DNA of 64,000 nucleotides, taken from the NCBI GenBank assembly GCA_016699855.1, contig CP064988.1, positions 3,934,501 to 3,998,500 of the forward strand, given 5' to 3'. Below, in pieces: positions 8,321 to 18,083 of this stretch (position 1 is its first letter; each line of letters opens with the position of its first letter). This DNA is from Rhodospirillales bacterium. Its GTDB lineage: Bacteria; Pseudomonadota; Alphaproteobacteria; Reyranellales; Reyranellaceae. The notes beneath the pieces are model-generated. The model was not told where the DNA came from. It was given only the letters and a program-made list of their open reading frames with translations, and made no database searches. Made by a program: the position numbers and the translations under genes.

Positions 8321-8713
8321 TCAGCCTTCGACCATCTTCCAGTAGGAATCCTTCTTGACCACGAGCCCATCGCGGAAGGTGTAGAAGTCGCAGCCGTTGG
8401 CGCGGATCCGCCGGCCGTCGGGCGTCGTGCCGGTGACGGTCCAGCGCGACGTGCCAGTTTCCCCGGCGGCCATGTGGACGGCGCCGCCGAAGTGGACGTC
8501 GGGCAGACCGGCGAACCGCGCCGCCAGCCCGGCCCGCACCGCCGCCTTGCCGGTGAAGCGCGCACCCCATGGATCGGGTCCACGCGGCATCTCGAGGACG
8601 GCGTCGTCGGCGAAGTGATCCATGATGCGGTCGAGGTCGTGGGCGTTGAACGCGTCGGCGAGCGAACGCAGCGCGGCCAGGACCGGGTCGGTCGATGGAT
8701 CGGACGTCGGCAT
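8321..8713 (-). CDS. SnoaL-like / NTF2-fold protein
   Basis: This 130-residue protein shows the NTF2-like pattern: LADAFNAHDLDRIMDHFADD at the N-terminus, DPWGARFTGKAAVRAGLAAR in the middle, and DFYTFRDGLVVKKDSYWK at the end. Members are small cone-shaped enzymes (isomerases, cyclases, hydrolases) or binding proteins, and the sequence does not say which. The ATG at 8713 follows a GGAGA site; longer in-frame openings are antisense to clpB. It is divergent from clpB. Confidence 0.82.
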   Translation of the reverse strand: MPTSDPSTDPVLAALRSLADAFNAHDLDRIMDHFADDAVLEMPRGPDPWGARFTGKAAVRAGLAARFAGLPDVHFGGAVHMAAGETGTSRWTVTGTTPDGRRIRANGCDFYTFRDGLVVKKDSYWKMVEG

Positions 8714-8789
8714 CGTCGTCTCCGTGGAGGCGTGGCGGGGCGGGCACCCACTATCGGACGCTGCCGCGTCGAGGACAACCTCCGCGCCT

Positions 8790-8817
8790 CTTGCTCCAGC
8801 GCAAGGCGCTCCCATAT
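8790..8817 (+). promoter_or_regulatory. Sigma-32 (RpoH) heat-shock promoter of clpB
   Basis: CTTG at 8790-8793, a 17-nt spacer and CCCATAT at 8811-8817 match the alphaproteobacterial RpoH consensus (CTTG, 17-18 nt, CYTATNT-like). The element is about 80 nt upstream of the clpB start, in the gap shared with a divergent gene. Together with the ClpB product, this strongly suggests heat-shock control. Confidence 0.8.
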
Positions 8818-8896
8818 CAGCGGGCGGATGCTTCACTCGAAGGTCCGCCCGATCGCCCGCCGCACGAGCGGGGGCTTGTGGAGAAAGGGTCGCGTA

Positions 8897-11526
<2,630 letters not shown>

Positions 11527-11543
11527 CCGCGGATCTCTCCGGC

Positions 11544-11569
11544 CGCGCCCGCGCCAAGCCGCGGGCGCG
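11544..11569 (+). terminator. Terminator hairpin after clpB
   Basis: A perfect 10-bp GC stem (cgcgcccgcg / cgcgggcgcg) with a 6-nt loop begins 18 nt after the clpB stop. It lacks a T-run, so it may act with Rho or simply protect the 3' end. Confidence 0.5.
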
Positions 11570-11757
11570 TGCCATTCCACTACATGCGCCGACCGTTCGG
11601 GCAACGCCGCCGCGGGCGTGGCCGCGCTCTGCGGCGCGCCGACGGCGCTGATTCCCACGAGCCGCGACGGCGGCTCGAAGCCCAGCGCGGCGACCGCCTC
11701 CGGATCGTAGGTGTTCGCGCCCGTCACCCACATGGCGCCGAGCCCGACACGTTGGAC
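11569..11757 (-). pseudogene. C-terminal relic of a nitroreductase-family gene
   Basis: On the minus strand about 60 codons read VGLGAMWVTGANTYDPEAVA, then SRLVGISAVGAP and HVVEWHA, which is the standard end of a nitroreductase (flavin-dependent NAD(P)H oxidoreductase) subunit. Nothing recognisable as the flavin-binding N-terminus lies upstream; the frame there degenerates by about 11770. The reading continues without a stop into clpB antisense and overlaps the clpB terminator hairpin. It is best explained as a decayed gene fragment. The rest of the 11527-12023 gap (about 500 nt) holds nothing else I can support. Confidence 0.6.
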
Positions 11758-12023
11758 CGCGTCACGACGTGTCGGACGTGCGTGTTGCGTTCAATGGTGT
11801 GGGAGGATGCGGCGCGATCCGCATCGCCAGCGTCACGGCGAGGGCGGCGCCGGCGCGATCGCGAACGGAGGCGTCGACTGGCGAGGACCCGCGTTGATAC
11901 TCACGATATCCGAGTCGAAATGGCTCGTAACACATGGACTCGACGAGCACCCCTCCGCGCCGCGGTGCGTGACCGCCGTATCCACCGCTCGATTTTCCGT
12001 CCCAATCGCGCCACTCTAGGCCG

Positions 12024-12791
12024 ATGGCATGGGATCCCGAGCAATACCTGAAATTCGCCAGCGAGCGTCTGCAGCCGGCGCTCGACCTTCTGGCGCGCGT
12101 GCCTGCCGCCGCGCCGCGCACGGTCGTCGATCTTGGCTGCGGCGCCGGCACCTTGGCGCCGATGCTGACGGCGCGCTGGCCTGGCGCGGCGCTCACCGGC
12201 ATCGACGGGTCGCCGGAGATGCTGGCTCGCGCCCGCACCGACCATCCCGGCGCGACATTCGTCGAGGCCGACGTGTCGGCCTGGCGGCCGGAGGCGCCGG
12301 TCGACGTGCTGTTCAGCAACGCCACGCTCCATTGGCTCGACGGCCACGACGAATTGTTGCCGCGCTTGTTGGCGAACGTCGCGCCCGGCGGCACGCTCGC
12401 CGTCCAGATGCCACGCAATTTCGACGCGCCGTCGCACACCAGCGTGACCGCCGCGATCGAGAACGGGCCGTGGCGGTCCAGACTGGAGCCGCATCTGCGC
12501 CGCCGTCCCGTGGCGCCGCCGGAGGACTACCACCGCATCCTCGCGCCGCGCGCCGTGACGCTCGCGATCTGGGAGACGGAGTATCTCCAGGTGCTGTCGG
12601 GCCCGAACCCGGTGGCGGAGTTCACCAAGGGCACGTGGCTAAAGCAGTTCCTCGACCGGCTCGAGGAGCCGGAGCGCTCGGCCTTCGAGGCCGACTACCG
12701 CGCCCGCGTCGCCGCCGCCTACCCGAAAGAGCCGGACGGCCGCACGTTGTTCCGGTTCCGCCGCCTGTTCGTCGTCGCCACCGCGAAGTGA
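12024..12791 (+). CDS. tam: Trans-aconitate 2-methyltransferase
   Basis: Tam methylates trans-aconitate, a spontaneous isomer of cis-aconitate that inhibits aconitase, using SAM in the cytoplasm. The diagnostic N-terminus MAWDPEQYLKFASERLQPA is present, followed by the class I methyltransferase motif VVDLGCGAGTLAPML (about residues 34-48), FSNATLHWLDGH and the Tam-type end with GTWLKQFLDRL and FRFRRLFVVA. Length (255) is normal. No strong ribosome site precedes the ATG, but the conserved start is unambiguous. It is convergent with the Rieske oxygenase gene. Confidence 0.93.
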   Translation: MAWDPEQYLKFASERLQPALDLLARVPAAAPRTVVDLGCGAGTLAPMLTARWPGAALTGIDGSPEMLARARTDHPGATFVEADVSAWRPEAPVDVLFSNATLHWLDGHDELLPRLLANVAPGGTLAVQMPRNFDAPSHTSVTAAIENGPWRSRLEPHLRRRPVAPPEDYHRILAPRAVTLAIWETEYLQVLSGPNPVAEFTKGTWLKQFLDRLEEPERSAFEADYRARVAAAYPKEPDGRTLFRFRRLFVVATAK

Positions 12792-12809
12792 CCCGGCGCG
12801 GACAGCCGA

Positions 12810-14102
12810 TCAGCGCACCCGCGCCACCGGGTCGCCGAAGCGCTGGTCCATCACCGTCGTGAAGGGCGTACCCTCCGGCGCGGTCCAACTGCCGGAGCGC
12901 AGCGTGTAGGCCTCCGGCAGGGCCGCGGCCGGCGGCGCCTCGCCGCGCTCCCTCAACGCGCGGGCGCCGGCCATCAGCTCCTGGCGGAAGCGCACCACGG
13001 CGGCGTCGGTCGGGGTCAACGTCTCGCGCGCGCGGTCGACGATCGGGCCCTGGCTCTCCTGCACCATCGCGTCCTGCTCGGCGACGCCGCGCACGCCGGT
13101 GAAGCTGCGCGTGCGCATGTCCTCGACGTCGCGCAGGTAGCCGTTGGCGATGTTGCGCACAGGCACGTAGGCGGCGTCGACCTCGGCGATGACGCCGTGG
13201 CCGCGGCCGTACTTGTCGCGTTCGGAGTTCGACAGCGGGCGTTCAGGGTTCCACGCGTAGGTGTATATCCAGCAGCTCTCGTCGTCGATCGGCGCGAAGG
13301 TGTAGCCGAAATACGTCTCGCCCGGCAGCGTCGAGGGCGTCGTGGCGTGCGCCGGCAGCATGTACTGCGAGATGCGCCAGTAGAGGTCGCCGCCGTCGCC
13401 TTTGCGCGAGGCGCCGATGACGAAGCCGCAATCGTGGCCGACCAGCTCGAACTTCGGACGCGGGTCGTCCCGGATCCAGCGCAGGCGGCGCTCGTCGGCC
13501 GGCGCGTCGGGATTGGCGTTCGACGCCACCGACGGCGCGGGCATGTGCAGGAACGAGAAATGCGCGGTGTCGATGGCGCCCTCGATCGTCTGCGCCCAGT
13601 TGCACTGCTGCAGCTTTTTGGTGACGTAGCGGTGGGAAGGCGGCACGCGGCCGACCTCGAGCCCGGGCGGGCCGGCCGGCGGCGCGCCCGGCCCCATCCA
13701 CGCCCACACCATCTCCGCGTACTCGACCGTCGGATAGGCGCGGATCGAGACGTTGCGGTAGTACGCCGAGTCCGGCTCGACGTTGGGCAGGTCCACCGCC
13801 CGGCCGTCGACGTCGAACTTCCAGCCGTGGTAGGGGCATCGCAACCCGCATTCCTCGTTGCGGCCCCAGTAGAGGTCGGCCCCGCGGTGCGGACAGCGCG
13901 GTTCGACGACGCCAACCCGGCCGTTGGAATCGCGGAACGCCAGCAGGCTCTCGCCCATCACCGTGATCCGCACCGGCGGCGCGTCGCGCTCGGCGACCTC
14001 GCGCGACAACGCGACGGGCTGCCAGAAGCGCCGGAAATAGTCGCCCATCGCCGTGCCCGGCCCGGTGCGTGTCAGAAGCTCGTTGTCGGCGGCGCTGAGC
14101 AT
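12810..14102 (-). CDS. Rieske non-haem iron oxygenase, alpha subunit type
   Basis: These enzymes hydroxylate or demethylate aromatic and related substrates using electrons from a separate reductase. The Rieske motif is C70-P-H72 with C89-P-Y-H92 in CPHRGADLYWG and CPYHGWKFD. The mononuclear iron site is D178, H181 and H186 in EGAIDTAHFSFLH. At 430 residues the protein resembles phthalate 4,5-dioxygenase-type alpha subunits. The ATG at 14102 follows GGAGGA; a longer frame to 14156 has no ribosome site. No reductase or ferredoxin gene is adjacent, so electrons must come from elsewhere. The substrate is unknown. Confidence 0.92.
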   Translation of the reverse strand: MLSAADNELLTRTGPGTAMGDYFRRFWQPVALSREVAERDAPPVRITVMGESLLAFRDSNGRVGVVEPRCPHRGADLYWGRNEECGLRCPYHGWKFDVDGRAVDLPNVEPDSAYYRNVSIRAYPTVEYAEMVWAWMGPGAPPAGPPGLEVGRVPPSHRYVTKKLQQCNWAQTIEGAIDTAHFSFLHMPAPSVASNANPDAPADERRLRWIRDDPRPKFELVGHDCGFVIGASRKGDGGDLYWRISQYMLPAHATTPSTLPGETYFGYTFAPIDDESCWIYTYAWNPERPLSNSERDKYGRGHGVIAEVDAAYVPVRNIANGYLRDVEDMRTRSFTGVRGVAEQDAMVQESQGPIVDRARETLTPTDAAVVRFRQELMAGARALRERGEAPPAAALPEAYTLRSGSWTAPEGTPFTTVMDQRFGDPVARVR

Positions 14103-14245
14103 GGGTTGTCCTCCGTCCCGGCGGTGGAGACTGCGCGTGGCGGCGGCGGGAGGCAAGACGCGCGGTTGCCACGCGGGCGCGGATCGGTCGAAATGCGCCG
14201 TGCCGCCGCATGGCGGACGGCGGCGGGACCGGAGGAGCGGAGGCG

Positions 14246-15124
14246 ATGGAGTTCACGGGCGTCCCCGTCGACATCGCGCAGTGGCGCGCGGCGCCGTTCG
14301 CGCTCGACGGCGAAACGGTCTTCGCGGTCGGGGACGTGCACGGCTGCGCCGACGAGCTGGCGGCGGTGCTCGCGGCCGTCGCGCTCGCCGCCACCGCCGC
14401 GCCCGGCCCGACGCGGCTGGTCTATCTCGGCGACCTGATCGACCGCGGGCCGCGCAACCTCGAGGTCCTGCGGCTGTGGTCCGAGGACGAGTCCCGGCGC
14501 GGCGTCGGGCGGATCGACCGTGTCATGGGCAACCACGAGCAGATGATGCTGCTGGCCGTCGGCGACGGCCCGCACGCCGCCAAGGCCAGGGCGATGTGGC
14601 TGGGCGAGCGCATGGGCGGCACGAAGGTTCTCGACGAGATGCGCGCGCGGGTCGGCGATCCCGCCGCCGCCCTCGACGCGGCGTTGCTCGACGCGGCGCT
14701 GGGCGCCGGTGAGGTCGCGCGTCTGCGCGCCATGCGTTCGCACGTCAGGATCGGCAACGCCGTGTTCGTCCATGGCGGCCTGGATCCCGGCGCCGACCAG
14801 GCGGAGTTCCTGGCGCGGCCGTGGAGCGCCTTCATCGGCGCGACCTGGGCGTGGATCATGGAAGGCTTCCTCGACTGGCGTGGTGGCTTCGGCGGAACCC
14901 TCGTCGTGCACGGCCACACGCCGCCGCCCCGGCACCACGAGCTGACCGGACAGGACGATCCGCACCTGTTCCTGCACGACCGTCTCGGTCTCGACGGCGG
15001 CAGCGCCCGTACCGGGTTCGTCACGGCGGCGCAGGTCGAGGACGGCCGCTATCGAATATTCCGTGCCGGACGCGCGCGGACGTTGCCGGCGGCCTTCGGC
15101 GGCGATACGTCTGTGCCGGGCTGA
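14246..15124 (+). CDS. Metallophosphoesterase (Ser/Thr protein phosphatase type)
   Basis: The 292-residue protein carries the PPP-family metal motifs in order: GDVHGCADELAAVL, LGDLIDRGPRN, GNHEQMMLL, an HGGLDPG block and HGHTPPPR. These bind two metal ions for phosphoester hydrolysis, in the style of bacterial PrpA/ApaH-like phosphatases. The ATG at 14246 is preferred because GGAGGA at 14231-14236 and GGAGG at 14239-14243 precede it; the ATG at 14210 lacks a site. Its substrate (phosphoprotein or dinucleotide) cannot be told. The next gene starts 52 nt later on the same strand. Confidence 0.9.
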   Translation: MEFTGVPVDIAQWRAAPFALDGETVFAVGDVHGCADELAAVLAAVALAATAAPGPTRLVYLGDLIDRGPRNLEVLRLWSEDESRRGVGRIDRVMGNHEQMMLLAVGDGPHAAKARAMWLGERMGGTKVLDEMRARVGDPAAALDAALLDAALGAGEVARLRAMRSHVRIGNAVFVHGGLDPGADQAEFLARPWSAFIGATWAWIMEGFLDWRGGFGGTLVVHGHTPPPRHHELTGQDDPHLFLHDRLGLDGGSARTGFVTAAQVEDGRYRIFRAGRARTLPAAFGGDTSVPG

Positions 15125-15176
15125 CGCGGGCAGCGTGTCCGCGGGCGCGTCAGGCGTGGTACCTGGAGGGGCCGGA

Positions 15177-15551
15177 ATGAGAAGTTTGATGCTCGGCGTG
15201 GCGCTGGCCGCGGCAACCGTCGGCGGCGCCGCGGCGCAGGCGCCGGACCCGTCGTCCCTCGTCGGACTGTGGTGCGGCGGCGCGATCCACCACCGCGACG
15301 CGGGCTCGATAGAGCTCGCGATCGCCACGGTGAACGACGGCGTCGCCTTCGGGACCTACACATGGCGCGGATCGGCGCCGATGCAGATGTCGCTCAACGG
15401 CACGTTGACGGGAAGCGGCCTGAAGGTGACCCTTGAGGACGGTACGGTGCTGGAACTCGCGCTCAAGCACGACAAGCTCGACGGTCTGCTCGTCAACCGC
15501 GACGCTGGCCGGCGCTGGGACGTCAGCCTGGCGAAGAGGATGGCCTGCTAG
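15177..15551 (+). CDS. Small exported protein of unknown function
   Basis: The ATG at 15177 follows GGAGGGG at 15165-15170. The first 21 residues, MRSLMLGVALAAATVGGAAAQ, are a signal peptide. The mature ~100 residues are predicted beta-rich (LVGLWCGGAIHHRDAG, GTYTWRGSAPMQMSLNG, LKVTLEDGTVLELALKHDKL), resembling small lipocalin-like or 'WGxW' periplasmic beta proteins, and end in a lone Cys. No family is assigned. The gene follows the phosphatase on the same strand and is convergent with the PCMT homologue. Confidence 0.75.
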   Translation: MRSLMLGVALAAATVGGAAAQAPDPSSLVGLWCGGAIHHRDAGSIELAIATVNDGVAFGTYTWRGSAPMQMSLNGTLTGSGLKVTLEDGTVLELALKHDKLDGLLVNRDAGRRWDVSLAKRMAC

Positions 15552-15585
15552 CTGGGCGGCGTCCGCTCGGCCTCCAGCCGCCGCG

Positions 15586-16473
15586 TCACTCCTTCGGCGC
15601 GGCCGGCGGCGCCTCGGGCCTGGCGTCGGCCATCATCTTGCCGGTCATCGGGATGAAATAGACGCCGACGTCCTTGCGCGAGTGGATCTTGCCGGCCGCA
15701 TCCTTGGTGAAGACGTAGAGGATCTGCTCGCGCTTGAAGGGCTGGCCGATCGGGATGATCAGCCGCCCGCCGGGCTTGAGCTGCTTCATGAGCGGCGGAG
15801 GCACGTACTGCGCCGCGCAGGTGACGATCACGATGTCGAAGCCGTCCTTCTCGCCGGGCCAGCCGAAATAGCCGTCGCCGACGCGCGTCTCGACGTTCTC
15901 GTAGCCCAGCGGTTTGAACAGCTTGGCGACAAGCGCGCCGAGCGGCTCGACGATCTCGATCGAGCGGGCGCGCTCGACGATGCGCGAGAGGATCGAGATC
16001 TGGAAGCCGGACCCGGTGCCGATCGCCAGCGCCGACTCGCCGGGCCGCGGCCGGCAGAGCTGGGTCATGTAGGCCTGGCCGAGATAGTCCGACAGCGCCG
16101 AGCCGTACCCGATCGGATAGGGCTTGGCCGTCTCCTCGTAGGCGATGGTCGCGAACGAGGCGCGGTTGCCGTAATGGTAGTGGTAGTACTCGCGCGGCAC
16201 CTCGGTGAAGGCGCGCAGCACCGCCGGATCCGCCGAGCCCAGCCGCTGCTCGAGATACTTGCCGATCCATTTGAGGACGCGGCCCTTGCGCTCCTGCACC
16301 GCGTCGAACTCGGCGCGCGCCAGGCCGGGCTCGCGGCCGCTGGCCTTCATCGCGGCGGCGTAGGACTCGTGGGTCCATGGCGGCGCGGCCCGGCGCGGGA
16401 TCGCCAGCGCGGCCGGCGCGGCCAGCGGCGCCACGGCGGCGGTGGCGAGCAGCGAACGTCGGGACGGACTCAT
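15586..16473 (-). CDS. Exported protein-L-isoaspartate O-methyltransferase homologue (Tat leader)
   Basis: PCMT repairs isoaspartyl residues in damaged proteins using SAM. The methyltransferase core is visible: MTQLCRPRPGESALAIGTGS, then GFQISILSRIVERA, VGDGYFGWP and FDIVIVTCAA. Unlike ordinary cytosolic PCMT (about 210 residues) this 295-residue form has a leader, MSPSRRSLLATAAVAPLAAP, with a twin-arginine SRRSLL motif, and an extra ~90-residue N-terminal region. The usual SAM-site glycine motif reads IGTGSG. The product is therefore predicted periplasmic, where SAM is not normally available, so its activity is uncertain. GGAGGG precedes the ATG at 16473. A paralogue lies at 17233-18075. Confidence 0.85.
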   Translation of the reverse strand: MSPSRRSLLATAAVAPLAAPAALAIPRRAAPPWTHESYAAAMKASGREPGLARAEFDAVQERKGRVLKWIGKYLEQRLGSADPAVLRAFTEVPREYYHYHYGNRASFATIAYEETAKPYPIGYGSALSDYLGQAYMTQLCRPRPGESALAIGTGSGFQISILSRIVERARSIEIVEPLGALVAKLFKPLGYENVETRVGDGYFGWPGEKDGFDIVIVTCAAQYVPPPLMKQLKPGGRLIIPIGQPFKREQILYVFTKDAAGKIHSRKDVGVYFIPMTGKMMADARPEAPPAAPKE

Positions 16474-16559
16474 CACGGTAGACCCTCCATCGCGGCGTCG
16501 TATGCCACGGCGGCGGCCGCGCGTGAAGTGCGGCGGATCGCGGCGGGCGCGAACGCTCC

Positions 16560-17216
16560 TCAGTAGCGTTTCGCGGCCCGGGCGTCGGGGGCGGCGAACT
16601 CCAGCATCTTCCCTGCCTTGAGCTCCAGCGCGTCGCGCGGGCGCAGGCCGCGGGCCTGCGCGGCGGTGATGATCGGATAGTGGCGCGAGGCGTCGAGCGC
16701 CTCCGCCGCCTCCCAGCAATCCTCGGCGTTCGTCACCCACAGCCTGGGATCGACGCGGCGCAGGTCGAACGGCCGCGAGTAGCGGCGGAACGTCTTGCGG
16801 GCGCCGCCGACATACTCGTGGAAATACGTCAACGCCAGCTCGCGCAGCGTGCGGTGGATCGGGTCGCGCCAGCGCAGCCAGATGTGGTTGCTCTTGGAGA
16901 TCGCGCCCCAGTGGCCGCCGCGACGGAAAAGGGCGACGACATGGTCGTCGTCGCCGTCGGCCTGCATGTCCATCAGCAGCGGCGGGTGGCCGGCCAGCCA
17001 TAGCGCGCAGGCCGCGACGAAGGCGCCCTCGATGCAGTGGGCGTGGCCGCGCCGCAGCGTCTCGCGCACCGACAGGCTGGTGTCGCCGTCCTCCTCGAAA
17101 TTCGTCGGCAGCGCGGCGACGAAATCCTGGATGCGCTCCGGCGTGCGCAGGCGCGCCAACGTGGCGCGCTCGCCGCGCGTCAGGCCGATCGAGGTCGGTC
17201 GGTGGAGCCGCGGCAT
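16560..17216 (-). CDS. Transglutaminase-like cysteine protein (putative)
   Basis: This 218-residue cytosolic-looking protein has the order Cys...His...Asp-type blocks of the transglutaminase-like fold: GHAHCIEGAFVAACALWLAG, then DDDHVVALFRRGGHWGAISK and SNHIWLRWRDP. In that fold the Cys begins a helix after a Gly-rich turn and the His sits on a following strand. Family assignment is by pattern and is moderate. The gene lies between two PCMT paralogues with 86-nt and 16-nt gaps on the same strand, so the three may be transcribed together from the 18075 side. The function is not known. Confidence 0.65.
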   Translation of the reverse strand: MPRLHRPTSIGLTRGERATLARLRTPERIQDFVAALPTNFEEDGDTSLSVRETLRRGHAHCIEGAFVAACALWLAGHPPLLMDMQADGDDDHVVALFRRGGHWGAISKSNHIWLRWRDPIHRTLRELALTYFHEYVGGARKTFRRYSRPFDLRRVDPRLWVTNAEDCWEAAEALDASRHYPIITAAQARGLRPRDALELKAGKMLEFAAPDARAAKRY

Positions 17217-17232
17217 CGCGCCGGCCGCGCCG

Positions 17233-18075
17233 TCAGCGGCCTTTGGAGATGCGGCCGGTCATCGGGATGAAGTACACGCCGACGTCGCGGCGGGAGTTGA
17301 TGCGGCCGTCGGCGTCCTTGGTGAACACGTACAGCACCTGCTCGCGGCGGAACGGCTGGCCGACCGGGATGATCAGCCGGCCGGTGCCGGGCTTGAGCTG
17401 GCGCAGCAGCTCGGGCGGCACGTGCTGGGCCACGCACGTCACCATGATGATGTCGAAGCCTTCCTTGACCTCGGGCCAGCCGTAGTAGCCGTCGCCGACC
17501 CGGCTCTCGACGTTGTCGAGGCCCGCCGGCTTGAAGATCTTGGAGACGGCGGTCCCCAGCGGCTCGATGATCTCGATCGAGTAGGCCTTGCTCACGACGC
17601 GCGACAGGATCGAGATCTGGTAGCCCGAACCCGTGCCGATCTCGAGCGCGTTCTCGCCCGGCCGCGGCTTCGCCAGCTGGGTCATGTAGGCCTGGCCGAG
17701 GAAATCCGACAGCGCCGAGCCGTAGCCGATCGCCCACGGGCGCGGGTACCAGTCGTAGGCGTCGCGCGCGAACGACCACGGGCCCGCGTAGTTGAAGTGG
17801 AAGTACTCGCGCGGCACCTCGGCGAACGCCTTCATCACGTAGGGATCGGCCTCGCCGAACTTGCCTTTGAGATAGGTCTCGAGGTTGCGCAGCGCGTTGC
17901 CGCGGCGCTGCTGCATCTGGTCGAAGCTCGCCTTGGTCAGGTCGCTGCGCCGGCCGCTGTCCTGCATCGCCTTGAGGTAGGAGTCGTAGGTCCAGCCGCC
18001 CTGGGCCGACGCGCCGCCCGCGGCCAGCGCCGGAATCAGCAGCGCGAGAACGCCGCACAGGAGTTTGCGAACCAT
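17233..18075 (-). CDS. Exported protein-L-isoaspartate O-methyltransferase homologue (Sec leader)
   Basis: This 280-residue paralogue of the 15586-16473 gene shares the same layout: leader MVRKLLCGVLALLIPALAAG, an extra N-terminal region (SYLKAMQDSGRR, FAEVPREYFHFNY), then the methyltransferase core with ALEIGTGSGYQISILSRVV and VGDGYYGWPEVKEGFDI. Here the leader is Sec-type without twin arginines. The SAM-binding EIGTGSGY motif is the standard PCMT form. The two copies are clearly homologous along their whole length, so a local duplication with divergent export routes is likely. Confidence 0.85.
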   Translation of the reverse strand: MVRKLLCGVLALLIPALAAGGASAQGGWTYDSYLKAMQDSGRRSDLTKASFDQMQQRRGNALRNLETYLKGKFGEADPYVMKAFAEVPREYFHFNYAGPWSFARDAYDWYPRPWAIGYGSALSDFLGQAYMTQLAKPRPGENALEIGTGSGYQISILSRVVSKAYSIEIIEPLGTAVSKIFKPAGLDNVESRVGDGYYGWPEVKEGFDIIMVTCVAQHVPPELLRQLKPGTGRLIIPVGQPFRREQVLYVFTKDADGRINSRRDVGVYFIPMTGRISKGR

Positions 18076-18083
18076 GTCCCCCC

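Noticed and set aside
8210..8896. Open frame extending clpB upstream of its ATG
   Set aside because: It runs through the divergent SnoaL-like gene and the sigma-32 promoter; the ATG at 8897 has a strong site and the conserved ClpB start.
11762..12439. Minus-strand frame of 225 residues before tam
   Set aside because: Mostly antisense to tam with no family match; only the nitroreductase relic next to it has recognisable similarity.
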